A DNA stretch of 64,000 nucleotides from Woeseiaceae bacterium (GTDB lineage: Bacteria; Pseudomonadota; Gammaproteobacteria; Steroidobacterales; Woeseiaceae): assembly GCA_021773075.1 (NCBI GenBank), contig JAJFKT010000026.1:310356-374355 (forward strand), read 5' to 3'. Below are positions 55,292 through 64,000 of the stretch, one piece after another (within the stretch, counting starts at the first letter, position 1; the number at the start of each line of letters is the position of its first letter). The position numbers were made by a program, and so were the translations under genes. Under the pieces are notes generated by a model. That model was not told where the DNA came from. It searched no databases and saw nothing but the letters and a program-made list of their open reading frames with translations.

Positions 55292-57670
55292 TCACACCAT
55301 TGCCGAGCCGGCCAGGGATTCTGATTCCACCCTGGCCTGCATAATGAAACTTGGTTTGAATTTGAGAATCCATGCGGGCACCAGGAGCATTGCTGCCAAC
55401 GCGTTGAGAATCAGCATCACGATCAGCAGCAATGCAGCATCGGCCTGAAAGCGCAAATCCGATACGAACACCCACATGATGACGCCGCCGATCAATGTTG
55501 TTGCCGTAAAACCTATCGCGACACCGGTGGTGCTGATGGCACGGTTGACCGCTTCGCGAATGTCTCCAAGACGCTCCATTTCTGTGCGGATGCGATCCAT
55601 GATGTAGATCGAGTAGTCGATGCCCACGCCAATACCCACCGCGATAATGGGTACCGTATTGACGTTGATGCCGATCGCCATGATGCCCATGTAGGCATAG
55701 GTCAGCGTCGTGGCAAACGACATTGCCAACATCATCAACCAGCCGGCATGCAGCGACCAATAGAACGCCGTAACGATCGTCAGGATCAATACGAGCACAA
55801 GCGGGATCACGAGCAAGTTCGTTTCGTATGCCGCTTCATTAATTGCTGCTGTAACGCCGATAAGTCCACCGGCGAGCTTCACATCAAGGCCTTCCACTGC
55901 AGCGGCGTCGGAATCAATCCATTCTTTGGCCATATGAATGGCCCGGCGGATCGTTTCACCTTGATGATCTTTGTAATAGAACACGAGGTTTGCGATTTTT
56001 TCCTTCGGATCGAGATACTCCAGCAGCGCGCCAGGAACCGGGCTGGACATCATGTACATGAACAAAAGCCCACCGGCCATCCGCGAATCTTCAGGTTCAA
56101 CCATCCAGCGGGGATCGTCGTAGTGCGTCATGCGATTCATCGCATAGACCAAATCGGGCAAGCCCTTCGCACCGCCCAAATCCGGATCGCTTAACATGTG
56201 GGCTTCGAAATCGGCCAAAGCCTTGATGACCTCAGGTCGTTTCAATCCACCTTCTTCCGCGGTCTCGGCGACAACATAGAGTTCTTCAGAACCCGGGAAA
56301 GCGTCGTTAATCGCTTTGGACGATACGTTGTAGTCGTGATCGAGATAGAGTAATGGCGAGCCAGGTTCGGACTCGCCGATCTGTACCCAGGACGCAAAAT
56401 ACGCACCTACGATGTAGCACAGCGCGGCGATGGAAAGAATTGCTGTGCTACCTCTGGGGCCCGTAAGGTTCACTGCCAAACCGGACAGTGTCCGACGCAA
56501 CACATCGTGCCTGATATCAGTCTTGCGAGGCCGCGGCAGAATTTCGAGCATGACCGGAATCGCGATCAAAACTGTGACGACAACGCAGACGGCCCATAGC
56601 GACGCGTATATCGCCAGCTTGTCATTTATCGGTACTGAGCCAAGCGAGATCAACATCAGGCCAATGGCGTCGGAGATTACACCCAGGCTGCCGGGTCTGA
56701 ACAGATTCTCAAATGCCGTGCGGGCGGCCCGTCGGTGATCCGGATCTTCCGCAAGTTCATAATAGAATCGTTCGACCAACTGTATGCCATGCGACATGGC
56801 GCGGGCGGAAATTAGAAACGGAATAACCAGCATCAAAGGATCGAGGTCATAGCCGAGCAGCGACAAAATGCCAAGACCCCAAATGCTGGTCAGCACAAGC
56901 CCGAACAGCGGTAGCAAAATACCGTAGGCCTTGCGAAAGTAAACAATCAGCAATGCCAGCATGATCAGAATTGTGAACAGGAAAATCTGCACGATCTGAT
57001 CGACGTATGAAGATACCCAGCCGACAAGGACCGGGTTGCCGGTCGCGTGAATTTTAATGCCCGGCGCCGACTCGCGTTCACGTATTTCCTGCAACTGCAC
57101 GAATACGGTTTCGTAATCGAGCGCACCTTCATTCAGCGTGCCGCGGATCAGCGCTGACTTAAGATCCGGGGAAACCATCAGGCCGTAAACACGAGGATTG
57201 GCCGCTACCTCGTCGGCCATTGTTTTCAAGTCCGCGTCTACGTACTCACCCTTCGATGGATCAAAATGTGGAGCGGATCGGACCGTGCCTTCCGGGCTGA
57301 GCCAGACTTTTCGGGTGGTACGGTGCGTAACGCTCGCGACCATGTTGTGGTTGATGCCCGCCAGCGAGTCGACGCCGAGGGTCAAGCGGTGTATGCGTTG
57401 CAGACGGTCGTTGGTGAAAATAGTACCGTCGTCGACTTCAACGGAAAGAACGATGTTGTTCGCGCCACCAAATGTATCCCTGATGCTGTTGTGCAGCTGG
57501 ATGTAAGGGTGTTGTTGGGGTAACAGGTCCGCGAAGTCAGAGACGATTTTTACGCCGGGTATTTGCAATGCAAAAAATACGGTTACGACGAGAATCGCGA
57601 GCAGCGTCAAGCGCGGGGCGGCAAAGATGACCTTGTCAATTTTATGTATATGTGCGGCAAATTTGTTCAA
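55292..57670 (-). CDS. MMPL/RND-family transporter
   Basis: 792 aa, two blocks of TM helices; 'VPIIAVGIGVGIDYSIYIMDRIRTEMERLGDIREAVNRAISTTGVAIGFTATTLIGG'. Confidence 0.92.
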   Translation of the reverse strand: MNKFAAHIHKIDKVIFAAPRLTLLAILVVTVFFALQIPGVKIVSDFADLLPQQHPYIQLHNSIRDTFGGANNIVLSVEVDDGTIFTNDRLQRIHRLTLGVDSLAGINHNMVASVTHRTTRKVWLSPEGTVRSAPHFDPSKGEYVDADLKTMADEVAANPRVYGLMVSPDLKSALIRGTLNEGALDYETVFVQLQEIRERESAPGIKIHATGNPVLVGWVSSYVDQIVQIFLFTILIMLALLIVYFRKAYGILLPLFGLVLTSIWGLGILSLLGYDLDPLMLVIPFLISARAMSHGIQLVERFYYELAEDPDHRRAARTAFENLFRPGSLGVISDAIGLMLISLGSVPINDKLAIYASLWAVCVVVTVLIAIPVMLEILPRPRKTDIRHDVLRRTLSGLAVNLTGPRGSTAILSIAALCYIVGAYFASWVQIGESEPGSPLLYLDHDYNVSSKAINDAFPGSEELYVVAETAEEGGLKRPEVIKALADFEAHMLSDPDLGGAKGLPDLVYAMNRMTHYDDPRWMVEPEDSRMAGGLLFMYMMSSPVPGALLEYLDPKEKIANLVFYYKDHQGETIRRAIHMAKEWIDSDAAAVEGLDVKLAGGLIGVTAAINEAAYETNLLVIPLVLVLILTIVTAFYWSLHAGWLMMLAMSFATTLTYAYMGIMAIGINVNTVPIIAVGIGVGIDYSIYIMDRIRTEMERLGDIREAVNRAISTTGVAIGFTATTLIGGVIMWVFVSDLRFQADAALLLIVMLILNALAAMLLVPAWILKFKPSFIMQARVESESLAGSAMV

Positions 57671-57697
57671 ACGAGTTTCATCCTCTGGCGCGAGCGT

Positions 57698-58672
57698 CTA
57701 GGAATCAGTCGGTATTACGAAAAGCGCGCCCGCACCACCGGCGACCAGCAAGTGCGTGTCGCCAACCGGCACCGCACCTCGCAGGTAAAAGCGGATCGGC
57801 GCCTGATGATCAACCGCAGACCAACTGTTTTTTCCGGGATTCCTACTGTTCACGAGTGACTGAAGCACTGTGCCATTGCCACCGACAACATAGAGTTTGC
57901 TGCCGTTTTTTGTAATGCTGTATAACGGCGCGCTGGTGCCGCTGTCTTGCAACTGCCACGACGCGCCACCGTCGGTGGTAATCATTATCGTACCTGCAAG
58001 GCCAACGACCCAACCGACGTGCTGATCTGCAAAAAAGGCATCCTGCGGGTAGAAGTCATCGGGCAGTGGTTGCAGTTGCTCCCAGGTCTGTCCGCCATCG
58101 ATACTCTTCGCGACAACACCAAATTCCCCGGTCAGAAACGCAGTGTCGTCATCGATAAACTGAATCGACGTAAAATGGAGGTCCTCATCCAGTGACGACT
58201 CGGTCCACGTTACGCCACGGTCAGTGCTGTGAAGAATGCTGCTGAAGCTACCGACAACCCAAAGATTCCCCCGCGGATCACAGCTCAGCGTTTGCACTGT
58301 TTCAATTGTCTCAATCGGCTGGCTATGCCATGCCTTTCCCTCGGCATCGCTGAACCAGAGCATCTTCGCGTAGTCGAGTGCGACAAACGATTCGTCCGGA
58401 CAAGTAGTAAGAGCCATCAGAAACGGCTTGCCGTCGAGCACCTGGCGTTCCCAATTCTCGCCGCGGTCAGTGGAGGTAATGACTGCGCCTCCACTGCCGA
58501 CAGCAACGAGAGTGTGCTGCAGTGCGGCGGCGGCCTGCAACAGATCGGCGCGCTGAGTTGGTTTGGCGTTTTGACTATTGACGCGATCGAGAACGAGCGG
58601 GGCTTCGCAACCAATCAGGCAGATCATAAGCATCACGCTCAAATAGCGCGCATGCTTTTCTATCTTGCCCAT
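57698..58672 (-). CDS. YCF48-like (BNR/photosystem assembly-type) beta-propeller lipoprotein
   Basis: Lipobox-like 'LMICLIGCEAPLV'; repeats 'STDRGENWERQVL', 'STDRGVTWTESSL', 'SIDGGQTWEQLQPL', 'TTDGGASWQLQDSG'. Confidence 0.85.
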   Translation of the reverse strand: MGKIEKHARYLSVMLMICLIGCEAPLVLDRVNSQNAKPTQRADLLQAAAALQHTLVAVGSGGAVITSTDRGENWERQVLDGKPFLMALTTCPDESFVALDYAKMLWFSDAEGKAWHSQPIETIETVQTLSCDPRGNLWVVGSFSSILHSTDRGVTWTESSLDEDLHFTSIQFIDDDTAFLTGEFGVVAKSIDGGQTWEQLQPLPDDFYPQDAFFADQHVGWVVGLAGTIMITTDGGASWQLQDSGTSAPLYSITKNGSKLYVVGGNGTVLQSLVNSRNPGKNSWSAVDHQAPIRFYLRGAVPVGDTHLLVAGGAGALFVIPTDS

Positions 58673-58792
58673 TGTTGTCCCCCAGGATCAATCGTGTCTC
58701 CAGTATCGAAACTCTGAGCACGAAAAGAAACCGGTTTTGCCCTTAGTCGCCGTAAACAGGCGGTGACCGGATAAATGGGGCACTTATTGAAT

Positions 58793-58819
58793 AAACGCTA
58801 TAAATACAGGCGTTTTTTT
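58793..58819 (-). terminator. Hairpin at the 3' end of the AraC gene
   Basis: AAACGC-TATAAATACAG-GCGTTT with adjacent T7/A7 run; one arm abuts the AraC stop codon. Confidence 0.35.
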
Positions 58820-59831
58820 AGTGCTTTAGAGTTTCCGAGGGGGATTCACCGAAGTGCTGTCGGTATTCCACGGCGAAGCGACCGAGTTGGCGAAAACCGA
58901 TGTCCATTGCAATGCGCGTCACGCAATCTGATGGGTCGGCGGCCTTCAGCGCCTTGTTCACAGCGGCAAGACGGGTTGCTTTCAGGAACTTCATTGGTGA
59001 TACGCCCCTGAATGTTCGAAAACCCTTGTAGAGGGTTCGGGCACTGACGCCACTGACACGTACGAGGTGATCAATTGAGACTTCTTCACGGCAGTGAGCG
59101 ACCATATACTCCTCTGCCCGCTTTACATGCCGAGGTGCAATGTTCGGAAGCTTGTTGCGGAGTTCTTCGCTGAAGTTATGCGGTTGGACGTGCAGCAGAG
59201 TGTTGACCAGTAGCTGTTCCAGTTGCCGAATCATCACTTCGGAGTTTGGCAGCATTCTCAGCATTGGCACTTCTTCCGCCACAAACCTGACAGTATTCCA
59301 CCACGCCTTTCCAGCATCAGAATGCATGTCCAATGCCAGTTTGAAAATGATGGGATTTGATAACGGCCTTTCCAGGAGATTGCTGAGGCAACGTTCGGTT
59401 AACCCGCGGTCGAGTTTGACTTGCGTCTTCCAACAGTCAGCATTCCAGATCAGTTTGACCGATTCAGTCGGATTGAGAACGGAGCTGCGTGCCGTGTTTG
59501 TGATCATATGCTGCTTGCCGCAACAGACGTCACCGCTACCTTGTATGGGTGTTTGTATGAGGAAAAAATCTTCGAGTTCACCTGGGTTAACGACCATGTC
59601 GGAGCCGTAACCAAGGCAATTGAGCGAAGAACTGGCCAGTGGAATATGATAGAACCACGTGTCCAATTGTCTGTCGTAGCGTTTGTAGTCGAGTTTGTGT
59701 GGACGGTAGATACCCGCAACTTTTTCTCGTGCCTCGTCGAGGTCACGAGTATGAAACAACAGCCGTTGCTGGAACGTTTGGCCGGGCAAGGCTGGTGTTC
59801 GTCTGCTGCGCGTATCTATTGCTTGTTGCAT
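58818..59831 (-). CDS. AraC-family transcriptional regulator
   Basis: 'EVSIDHLVRVSGVSARTLYKGFRTFRGVSPMKFLKATRLAAVNKALKAADPSDCVTRIAMDIGFRQLGRFAVEYRQHFGESPSETL'. Confidence 0.93.
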   Translation of the reverse strand: MQQAIDTRSRRTPALPGQTFQQRLLFHTRDLDEAREKVAGIYRPHKLDYKRYDRQLDTWFYHIPLASSSLNCLGYGSDMVVNPGELEDFFLIQTPIQGSGDVCCGKQHMITNTARSSVLNPTESVKLIWNADCWKTQVKLDRGLTERCLSNLLERPLSNPIIFKLALDMHSDAGKAWWNTVRFVAEEVPMLRMLPNSEVMIRQLEQLLVNTLLHVQPHNFSEELRNKLPNIAPRHVKRAEEYMVAHCREEVSIDHLVRVSGVSARTLYKGFRTFRGVSPMKFLKATRLAAVNKALKAADPSDCVTRIAMDIGFRQLGRFAVEYRQHFGESPSETLKH

Positions 59832-60057
59832 CCAGGAATCCCCGCGCGATTTGTCGCATTAATTATCATGCGCCGCAATCTTAAGTCTCTTTTTATTATT
59901 GGACCCTTTGCTTTGGGTCGCGGTGTGCACTATGAGACTCGAGAGTCTATCGTAACAGCGGTCATTCGACTAAAGTTGTCTGTAAACGCGTAAACTCTTG
60001 ACTGGAATTGCATTAACGAATTGCGAATACGAACCATTATCGATACTGTCGCAAATG

Positions 60058-60975
60058 ATGTCCTTTACCAGCATAGAAGAAGTGATCGACGGTTTCGCCG
60101 GACAGGGCTATCTGATGGATCGGTCCCTGGCCACAACTGTGTTCCTGTCAGCGGCTATCAGTAAGCCGCTGTTTCTGGAAGGGGAGCCAGGAGTCGGAAA
60201 GACCGAACTCGCAAAAGTCATGGCGGCCGTACTCGGTGCCGAAATGATACGCTTGCAATGCTATGAAGGCCTTGATGCCAACAGCGCACTCTACGAATGG
60301 AATTACCCAAAGCAAATGCTGGAGATCCGCCTTGAGGAAGCTCGAGGCGTCGACAAAGATCGAATCGGCGAAAACATTTTCTCAGATGCGTTTCTGCTTG
60401 AGCGGCCGTTATTGAAGGCCATTCAGGCGCCGCCGTCCAAACGCGTCGTGCTGCTGATCGACGAAGTCGATCGGTCGGACGAAGAGTTTGAGGCGTTCTT
60501 GTTGGAAGTGTTGTCTGATTTTCAAATCAGTATTCCGGAAATCGGCACACTAAAGGCGAGTCAGCCACCGCTGGTTGTCCTGACGTCGAATCGTACCCGC
60601 GATCTTCACGAAGCGCTTAAGCGACGTTGCCTCTACCACTGGATTGACTATCCGGATTTCGATAAGGAAGTGGGGATAGTCATGGCGCGGGTGCCAGGTA
60701 TCGAGGCCAGGCTGGCTGAGCAAATCTGCCATTTCATGCAATGGATTCGTGCTCAGGATTTGTTCAAACTCCCAGGTGTTGCTGAAACCGTCGACTGGGC
60801 ACATGCGCTGCTTTCCCTTGGCACTAAAGAGATCGACAAGGATACCGTCGAAACGACTTTAGGCTGCATCCTCAAATACAAAGGCGATATTGACGCAATG
60901 CAGAAGCTGGACGTCTCGGCGGTACTGGCCAATGGCGGAGATGCAGGTGGAAAACCACTGGCCTTCCCGGCTTAG
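60058..60975 (+). CDS. MoxR-family AAA+ ATPase (CoxD-like)
   Basis: Walker A 'GEPGVGKTELAKVMA', Walker B 'RVVLLIDEVDRSDEEFEAFLLEVLSDFQISIPEIG'; start trimmed to ATG 60058. Confidence 0.92.
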   Translation: MSFTSIEEVIDGFAGQGYLMDRSLATTVFLSAAISKPLFLEGEPGVGKTELAKVMAAVLGAEMIRLQCYEGLDANSALYEWNYPKQMLEIRLEEARGVDKDRIGENIFSDAFLLERPLLKAIQAPPSKRVVLLIDEVDRSDEEFEAFLLEVLSDFQISIPEIGTLKASQPPLVVLTSNRTRDLHEALKRRCLYHWIDYPDFDKEVGIVMARVPGIEARLAEQICHFMQWIRAQDLFKLPGVAETVDWAHALLSLGTKEIDKDTVETTLGCILKYKGDIDAMQKLDVSAVLANGGDAGGKPLAFPA

Positions 60976-62137
60976 GGGCCCTAACACCGAATCAACGCTA
61001 CTTGGCCACGTAGTCGGCTTCGGCCGCCGATTGCGTGCGGCCGGGATAGCCGTCGATCCGGCCAGTATGATCGACTTGTGCAAGGCACTCGATCACATTG
61101 AAATTGGCGTTCGGGCGGACCTTAGAGCTGCGGCTCGGGCGACGCTGCTTAGTAATCGAGATGATCTGGAGAATTTCGAAAAGCTCTTTGCAGAGTACTG
61201 GGACCGAAAACCCGAAACCGAGTTGGCGTCGGGACCCTCGCCCGACTACCGGGAACTCGACGATTCGCAACCGCGGCAGCAGTCGGCCTCCGAGTCGTTG
61301 CAACAGCAAAAATTGTTGCTTGTCGACGAGGCGCAAACTGACTCGACACAGCCCGTTGATGGTGAGGCAATCGCTTACAGCAAACAGGATGTCTTGCGTC
61401 ACAAAGACTTCGGACAAATGAACGAGGATGAAATTGCCAGCGCGCGCACGCTCATTGCCCGTTTTGTAAGAATACTCGCGAACCGGCCAGGGCATCGTTT
61501 TCGGCCGGCGCGGCGTGGACGATCGGTGGATTTTCGTAAGAGTTTTCGTCAAAACCTAAGTCACGGCTTCGCTGCGCTCGAGCTAAAGTACAAGAAACGC
61601 CGCGTCAAAAAACTCAAAGTCATTGTGCTTTGCGATGTTAGCGGCTCTATGGCTCAGTATTCGAGCTTTCTACTCGAATTCGTATTCGCAATTCGAGAAA
61701 GATTACCGACGACTGAAGCGGCCATATTCGCAACTCACATGTCGTCTATTAGCGATTCGCTGCATGCCGGGACGATCGCAAATGCGCTGCGCAACGTGTC
61801 CAGAGTCGCCGGTGGCTGGGGCGGAGGCACGGATATCGGCGGATCGCTGGCGGAATTTAACGACCATTATGCGCGGTCGATGCTTCGATCGAAGGCGATT
61901 GTTGTCATTCTTAGTGATGGCTGGGATCGCGGCGACGCGGCACGCATGCAAAGAGAGGTTACTCGGCTGCGACGCCGTGCACATAAACTCATCTGGCTGA
62001 ACCCCCTGCTCGGTGGCAGTGACTATCAGCCGCTATGTCGCGGAATGCAAACCGCGCTGCCGCACGTTGATCACTTTCTGCCGGCGCATAACCTGGCAAG
62101 CCTGGCGAACGTTGTGGACGTACTGCGGAAAACGTAA
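60932..62137 (+). CDS. VWA-domain protein, CoxE-like
   Basis: 'KLKVIVLCDVSGSMAQYSSFLLEFVFAIRERLPTTEAAIFATHM' (DxSxS MIDAS), 'GGGTDIGGSLAEFN'; start inferred. Confidence 0.87.
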   Translation: MAEMQVENHWPSRLRGPNTESTLLGHVVGFGRRLRAAGIAVDPASMIDLCKALDHIEIGVRADLRAAARATLLSNRDDLENFEKLFAEYWDRKPETELASGPSPDYRELDDSQPRQQSASESLQQQKLLLVDEAQTDSTQPVDGEAIAYSKQDVLRHKDFGQMNEDEIASARTLIARFVRILANRPGHRFRPARRGRSVDFRKSFRQNLSHGFAALELKYKKRRVKKLKVIVLCDVSGSMAQYSSFLLEFVFAIRERLPTTEAAIFATHMSSISDSLHAGTIANALRNVSRVAGGWGGGTDIGGSLAEFNDHYARSMLRSKAIVVILSDGWDRGDAARMQREVTRLRRRAHKLIWLNPLLGGSDYQPLCRGMQTALPHVDHFLPAHNLASLANVVDVLRKT

Positions 62138-62139
62138 AG

Positions 62140-64000
62140 CTACAAAGTTCCGAGGGCTCGCAGGATTTTCTCCGGTGTAATGGGCAAATCTTTTATTCGA
62201 ACGCCAATTGCGTTGTAGACCGCAGCGCCAATCGCTGCCGCGGGCACCGTCACGCATTGCTCTGAGAGACTCTTGGCACCGAACGGTCCTGATGGTTCGT
62301 TGGTCTCGATAAAGATACTCTCGATTTGCCGCGGCATTTCCACAGCCGTAGGCATTTTGTAGTCAAGGAAATCGCTTGTAAGACAAGCCCCGGTATCCTC
62401 GTCGAATACGAGGTCTTCCATCAACGCATAGCCGATGCCCTGTTGTATGCCGCCCTCAACCTGGCCCTCAGCCGCATTCGGGTGTATCAGCCTACCGAGG
62501 TCGTGCGCATATACACAGCGCAGCACGTCAACTTTGCCGGTTTCAGTGTCGACCTCAACCTCGACGAACAACGCTGTAGCGGGTGTTGGGTTTTCCGGTG
62601 GCGCAAGGCTCGATGTTCCAATGATCGTACCTTTGTGTTGCGGCGGCGATGAGGGCGCCGGACCTTCCTCGGTAACCACTATGAAGGGTGACTCGGCAAC
62701 CTTGACAATATCGCCAACAGGCATAGACGTATCTGGCGAGCCTTTGACCGACACTATTCCGTTAGCGACCTCGAGGTCATCCGGATTCGCCTCCATCATG
62801 TCGGCGGCGATTTCCAGGAGCCGCTTTTTCGCTTCGGCGGCCGCGGCTGTCACGGCAAGTCCAGACGAATATGTACCGCGGCTGGCATGCGTCGGCGCAT
62901 CGAATGGCACAGTATCGGTATCTGCATAGGACATACGTACGCTGTTCGCTTCGAGGCCAAGTTCTGCGGCCACCATCTGACATAGAACCGTGTTTTGTCC
63001 CGAGCCCAAATCCACGGTTCCCGACGCAAGATCGGCCGTTCCATCGACGTTGAGTTTAACAATCGCGCCAGTGTGCTCAAGAATGTCTGGGAAGCCCATG
63101 CAACCGCTGACCCAAATGCCCTGGGTACCGATTCCAATGCCACGTTTCTTGATACCGGTTCCGCTACCGGCAGGCTTTCGGTCGCTCCAGCCGATGCGCT
63201 CGGCACCCTTGTCCATCGCCTCTTCGTATCCGTAGCTATTGAGTGACCAGGCCGGATTGAACGGATGCGGGTCGCCTTTCTGATAGGCATTCTTACGCCG
63301 GAACTCAATGGGATCGAGCTTGAGCTCTTCGCATATTTCGTCAATTTGCGATTCCACCGCGAAACAACCCTGCGGACAGCCGTAGCCGCGAAAGCCGCCG
63401 CCGATCATGTTGTTGGTGTAAACCGTGAAGCCTTCCCACCTTTTATTTTCGCACTTGTACGGAAACGTAACACCGAAGAGACCGTGCACTACAATAACCT
63501 CGGCACCATGAGTTGCATGCGCGCCTGTATCGAGAATGCTCTTTGCCTCGCGCGCAGTAATAGTGCCGTCACTCTTTACGCCGGTCTTCAGATAAACCTT
63601 GATCGGGTGACGCGCGGTCGTGATGAAATCCTCATAGCGGCTTTGCTCAATTCGTACTGGCCGGCCGGTTCTCTCGCTTAAGATCGCGGCGATTGGCTCG
63701 ATATAACCGAGGTCCAACTTGCCGCCAAAACCGCCGCCTATGTAAGGTGGCTTAATGACCGTAATGCGACTTTCCGGAATTTCCAGTGCATACGCCAGCT
63801 TCTCGCGCAGGCCGAAAATGTGCTGCATGGAGCATTGCACCGTAAAATGTCCCTGTTTGTCGCAATCCACCAGGCAAACCCTGGGCTCCATGTAACAGGT
63901 ATGCACGCGTTGGGTCTGATATACCCCCTCGAAAATGTGGTCGGCTTCTGCGAACCCGGCTTCCACGTCGCCGAACTCGAAAACGGGATTCTTGGCAACA
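62140..64000 (-). CDS. Xanthine dehydrogenase-family molybdopterin-binding large subunit (5' end outside window)
   Basis: Frame stays open upstream of the listed ATG ('VAKNPVFEFGDVEAGFAEADHIFEGVYQTQRVHTCYMEPRVCLV'); 'PYIGGGFGGKLDLGYIEPIAAILSERTGRPVRI', 'GGGFRGYGCPQGCFAVESQIDEICEEL'. Confidence 0.9.
   Translation of the reverse strand, partial: VAKNPVFEFGDVEAGFAEADHIFEGVYQTQRVHTCYMEPRVCLVDCDKQGHFTVQCSMQHIFGLREKLAYALEIPESRITVIKPPYIGGGFGGKLDLGYIEPIAAILSERTGRPVRIEQSRYEDFITTARHPIKVYLKTGVKSDGTITAREAKSILDTGAHATHGAEVIVVHGLFGVTFPYKCENKRWEGFTVYTNNMIGGGFRGYGCPQGCFAVESQIDEICEELKLDPIEFRRKNAYQKGDPHPFNPAWSLNSYGYEEAMDKGAERIGWSDRKPAGSGTGIKKRGIGIGTQGIWVSGCMGFPDILEHTGAIVKLNVDGTADLASGTVDLGSGQNTVLCQMVAAELGLEANSVRMSYADTDTVPFDAPTHASRGTYSSGLAVTAAAAEAKKRLLEIAADMMEANPDDLEVANGIVSVKGSPDTSMPVGDIVKVAESPFIVVTEEGPAPSSPPQHKGTIIGTSSLAPPENPTPATALFVEVEVDTETGKVDVLRCVYAHDLGRLIHPNAAEGQVEGGIQQGIGYALMEDLVFDEDTGACLTSDFLDYKMPTAVEMPRQIESIFIETNEPSGPFGAKSLSEQCVTVPAAAIGAAVYNAIGVRIKDLPITPEKILRALGTL

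Noticed and set aside
1-64000. Mobile element, prophage, CRISPR, tRNA or rRNA
   Set aside because: No transposase, integrase, phage structural gene, direct-repeat array or RNA-gene signature noticed; a tRNAscan/CRISPR search would confirm.

Overview
The window is about 64 kb of gene-dense bacterial chromosome, probably from a marine-type gammaproteobacterium (inferred from TonB receptors, the DUF1302/DUF1329 cluster and overall gene style; not proven). I call about 54 protein-coding genes, two of them cut by the window edges. I saw no rRNA, tRNA, CRISPR array, transposase or phage genes. Left third (0-20 kb): a MarR-linked amino-acid/sulfatase uptake and catabolism region with a PLP dehydratase, NhaC antiporter, CDGSH-bicupin fusion, class V aminotransferase, sulfatase, two TonB receptors, two exported amidohydrolases, an Nramp-fold transporter, a GlcD-type oxidase, an aminotransferase and an SNF symporter. 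Centre (20-49 kb): an apparently complete deazaflavin cofactor F420 biosynthesis set, consisting of cofE, cofD, cofC and a fused CofG-CofH FO synthase (fbiC-like). These genes are interleaved with a TRAP transporter, an LLM-family (candidate F420-dependent) oxidoreductase, two MBL-fold proteins, a double-domain OsmC protein, a Rieske ferredoxin-like protein, a molybdenum hydroxylase whose large subunit carries an N-terminal CoxG/SRPBCC domain, glutaryl-CoA dehydrogenase, FAH- and M20-type hydrolases and paralogous PanE-like reductases. Right part (49-64 kb): a DUF1302/DUF1329/MMPL/YCF48 envelope cluster with an AraC regulator, then MoxR + CoxE-like maturation genes and a second molybdenum hydroxylase large subunit. 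The strongest candidate for an undescribed system is an F420-linked catabolic island in which cofactor synthesis genes sit inside transporter and degradation operons. Its substrate cannot be determined from sequence alone.
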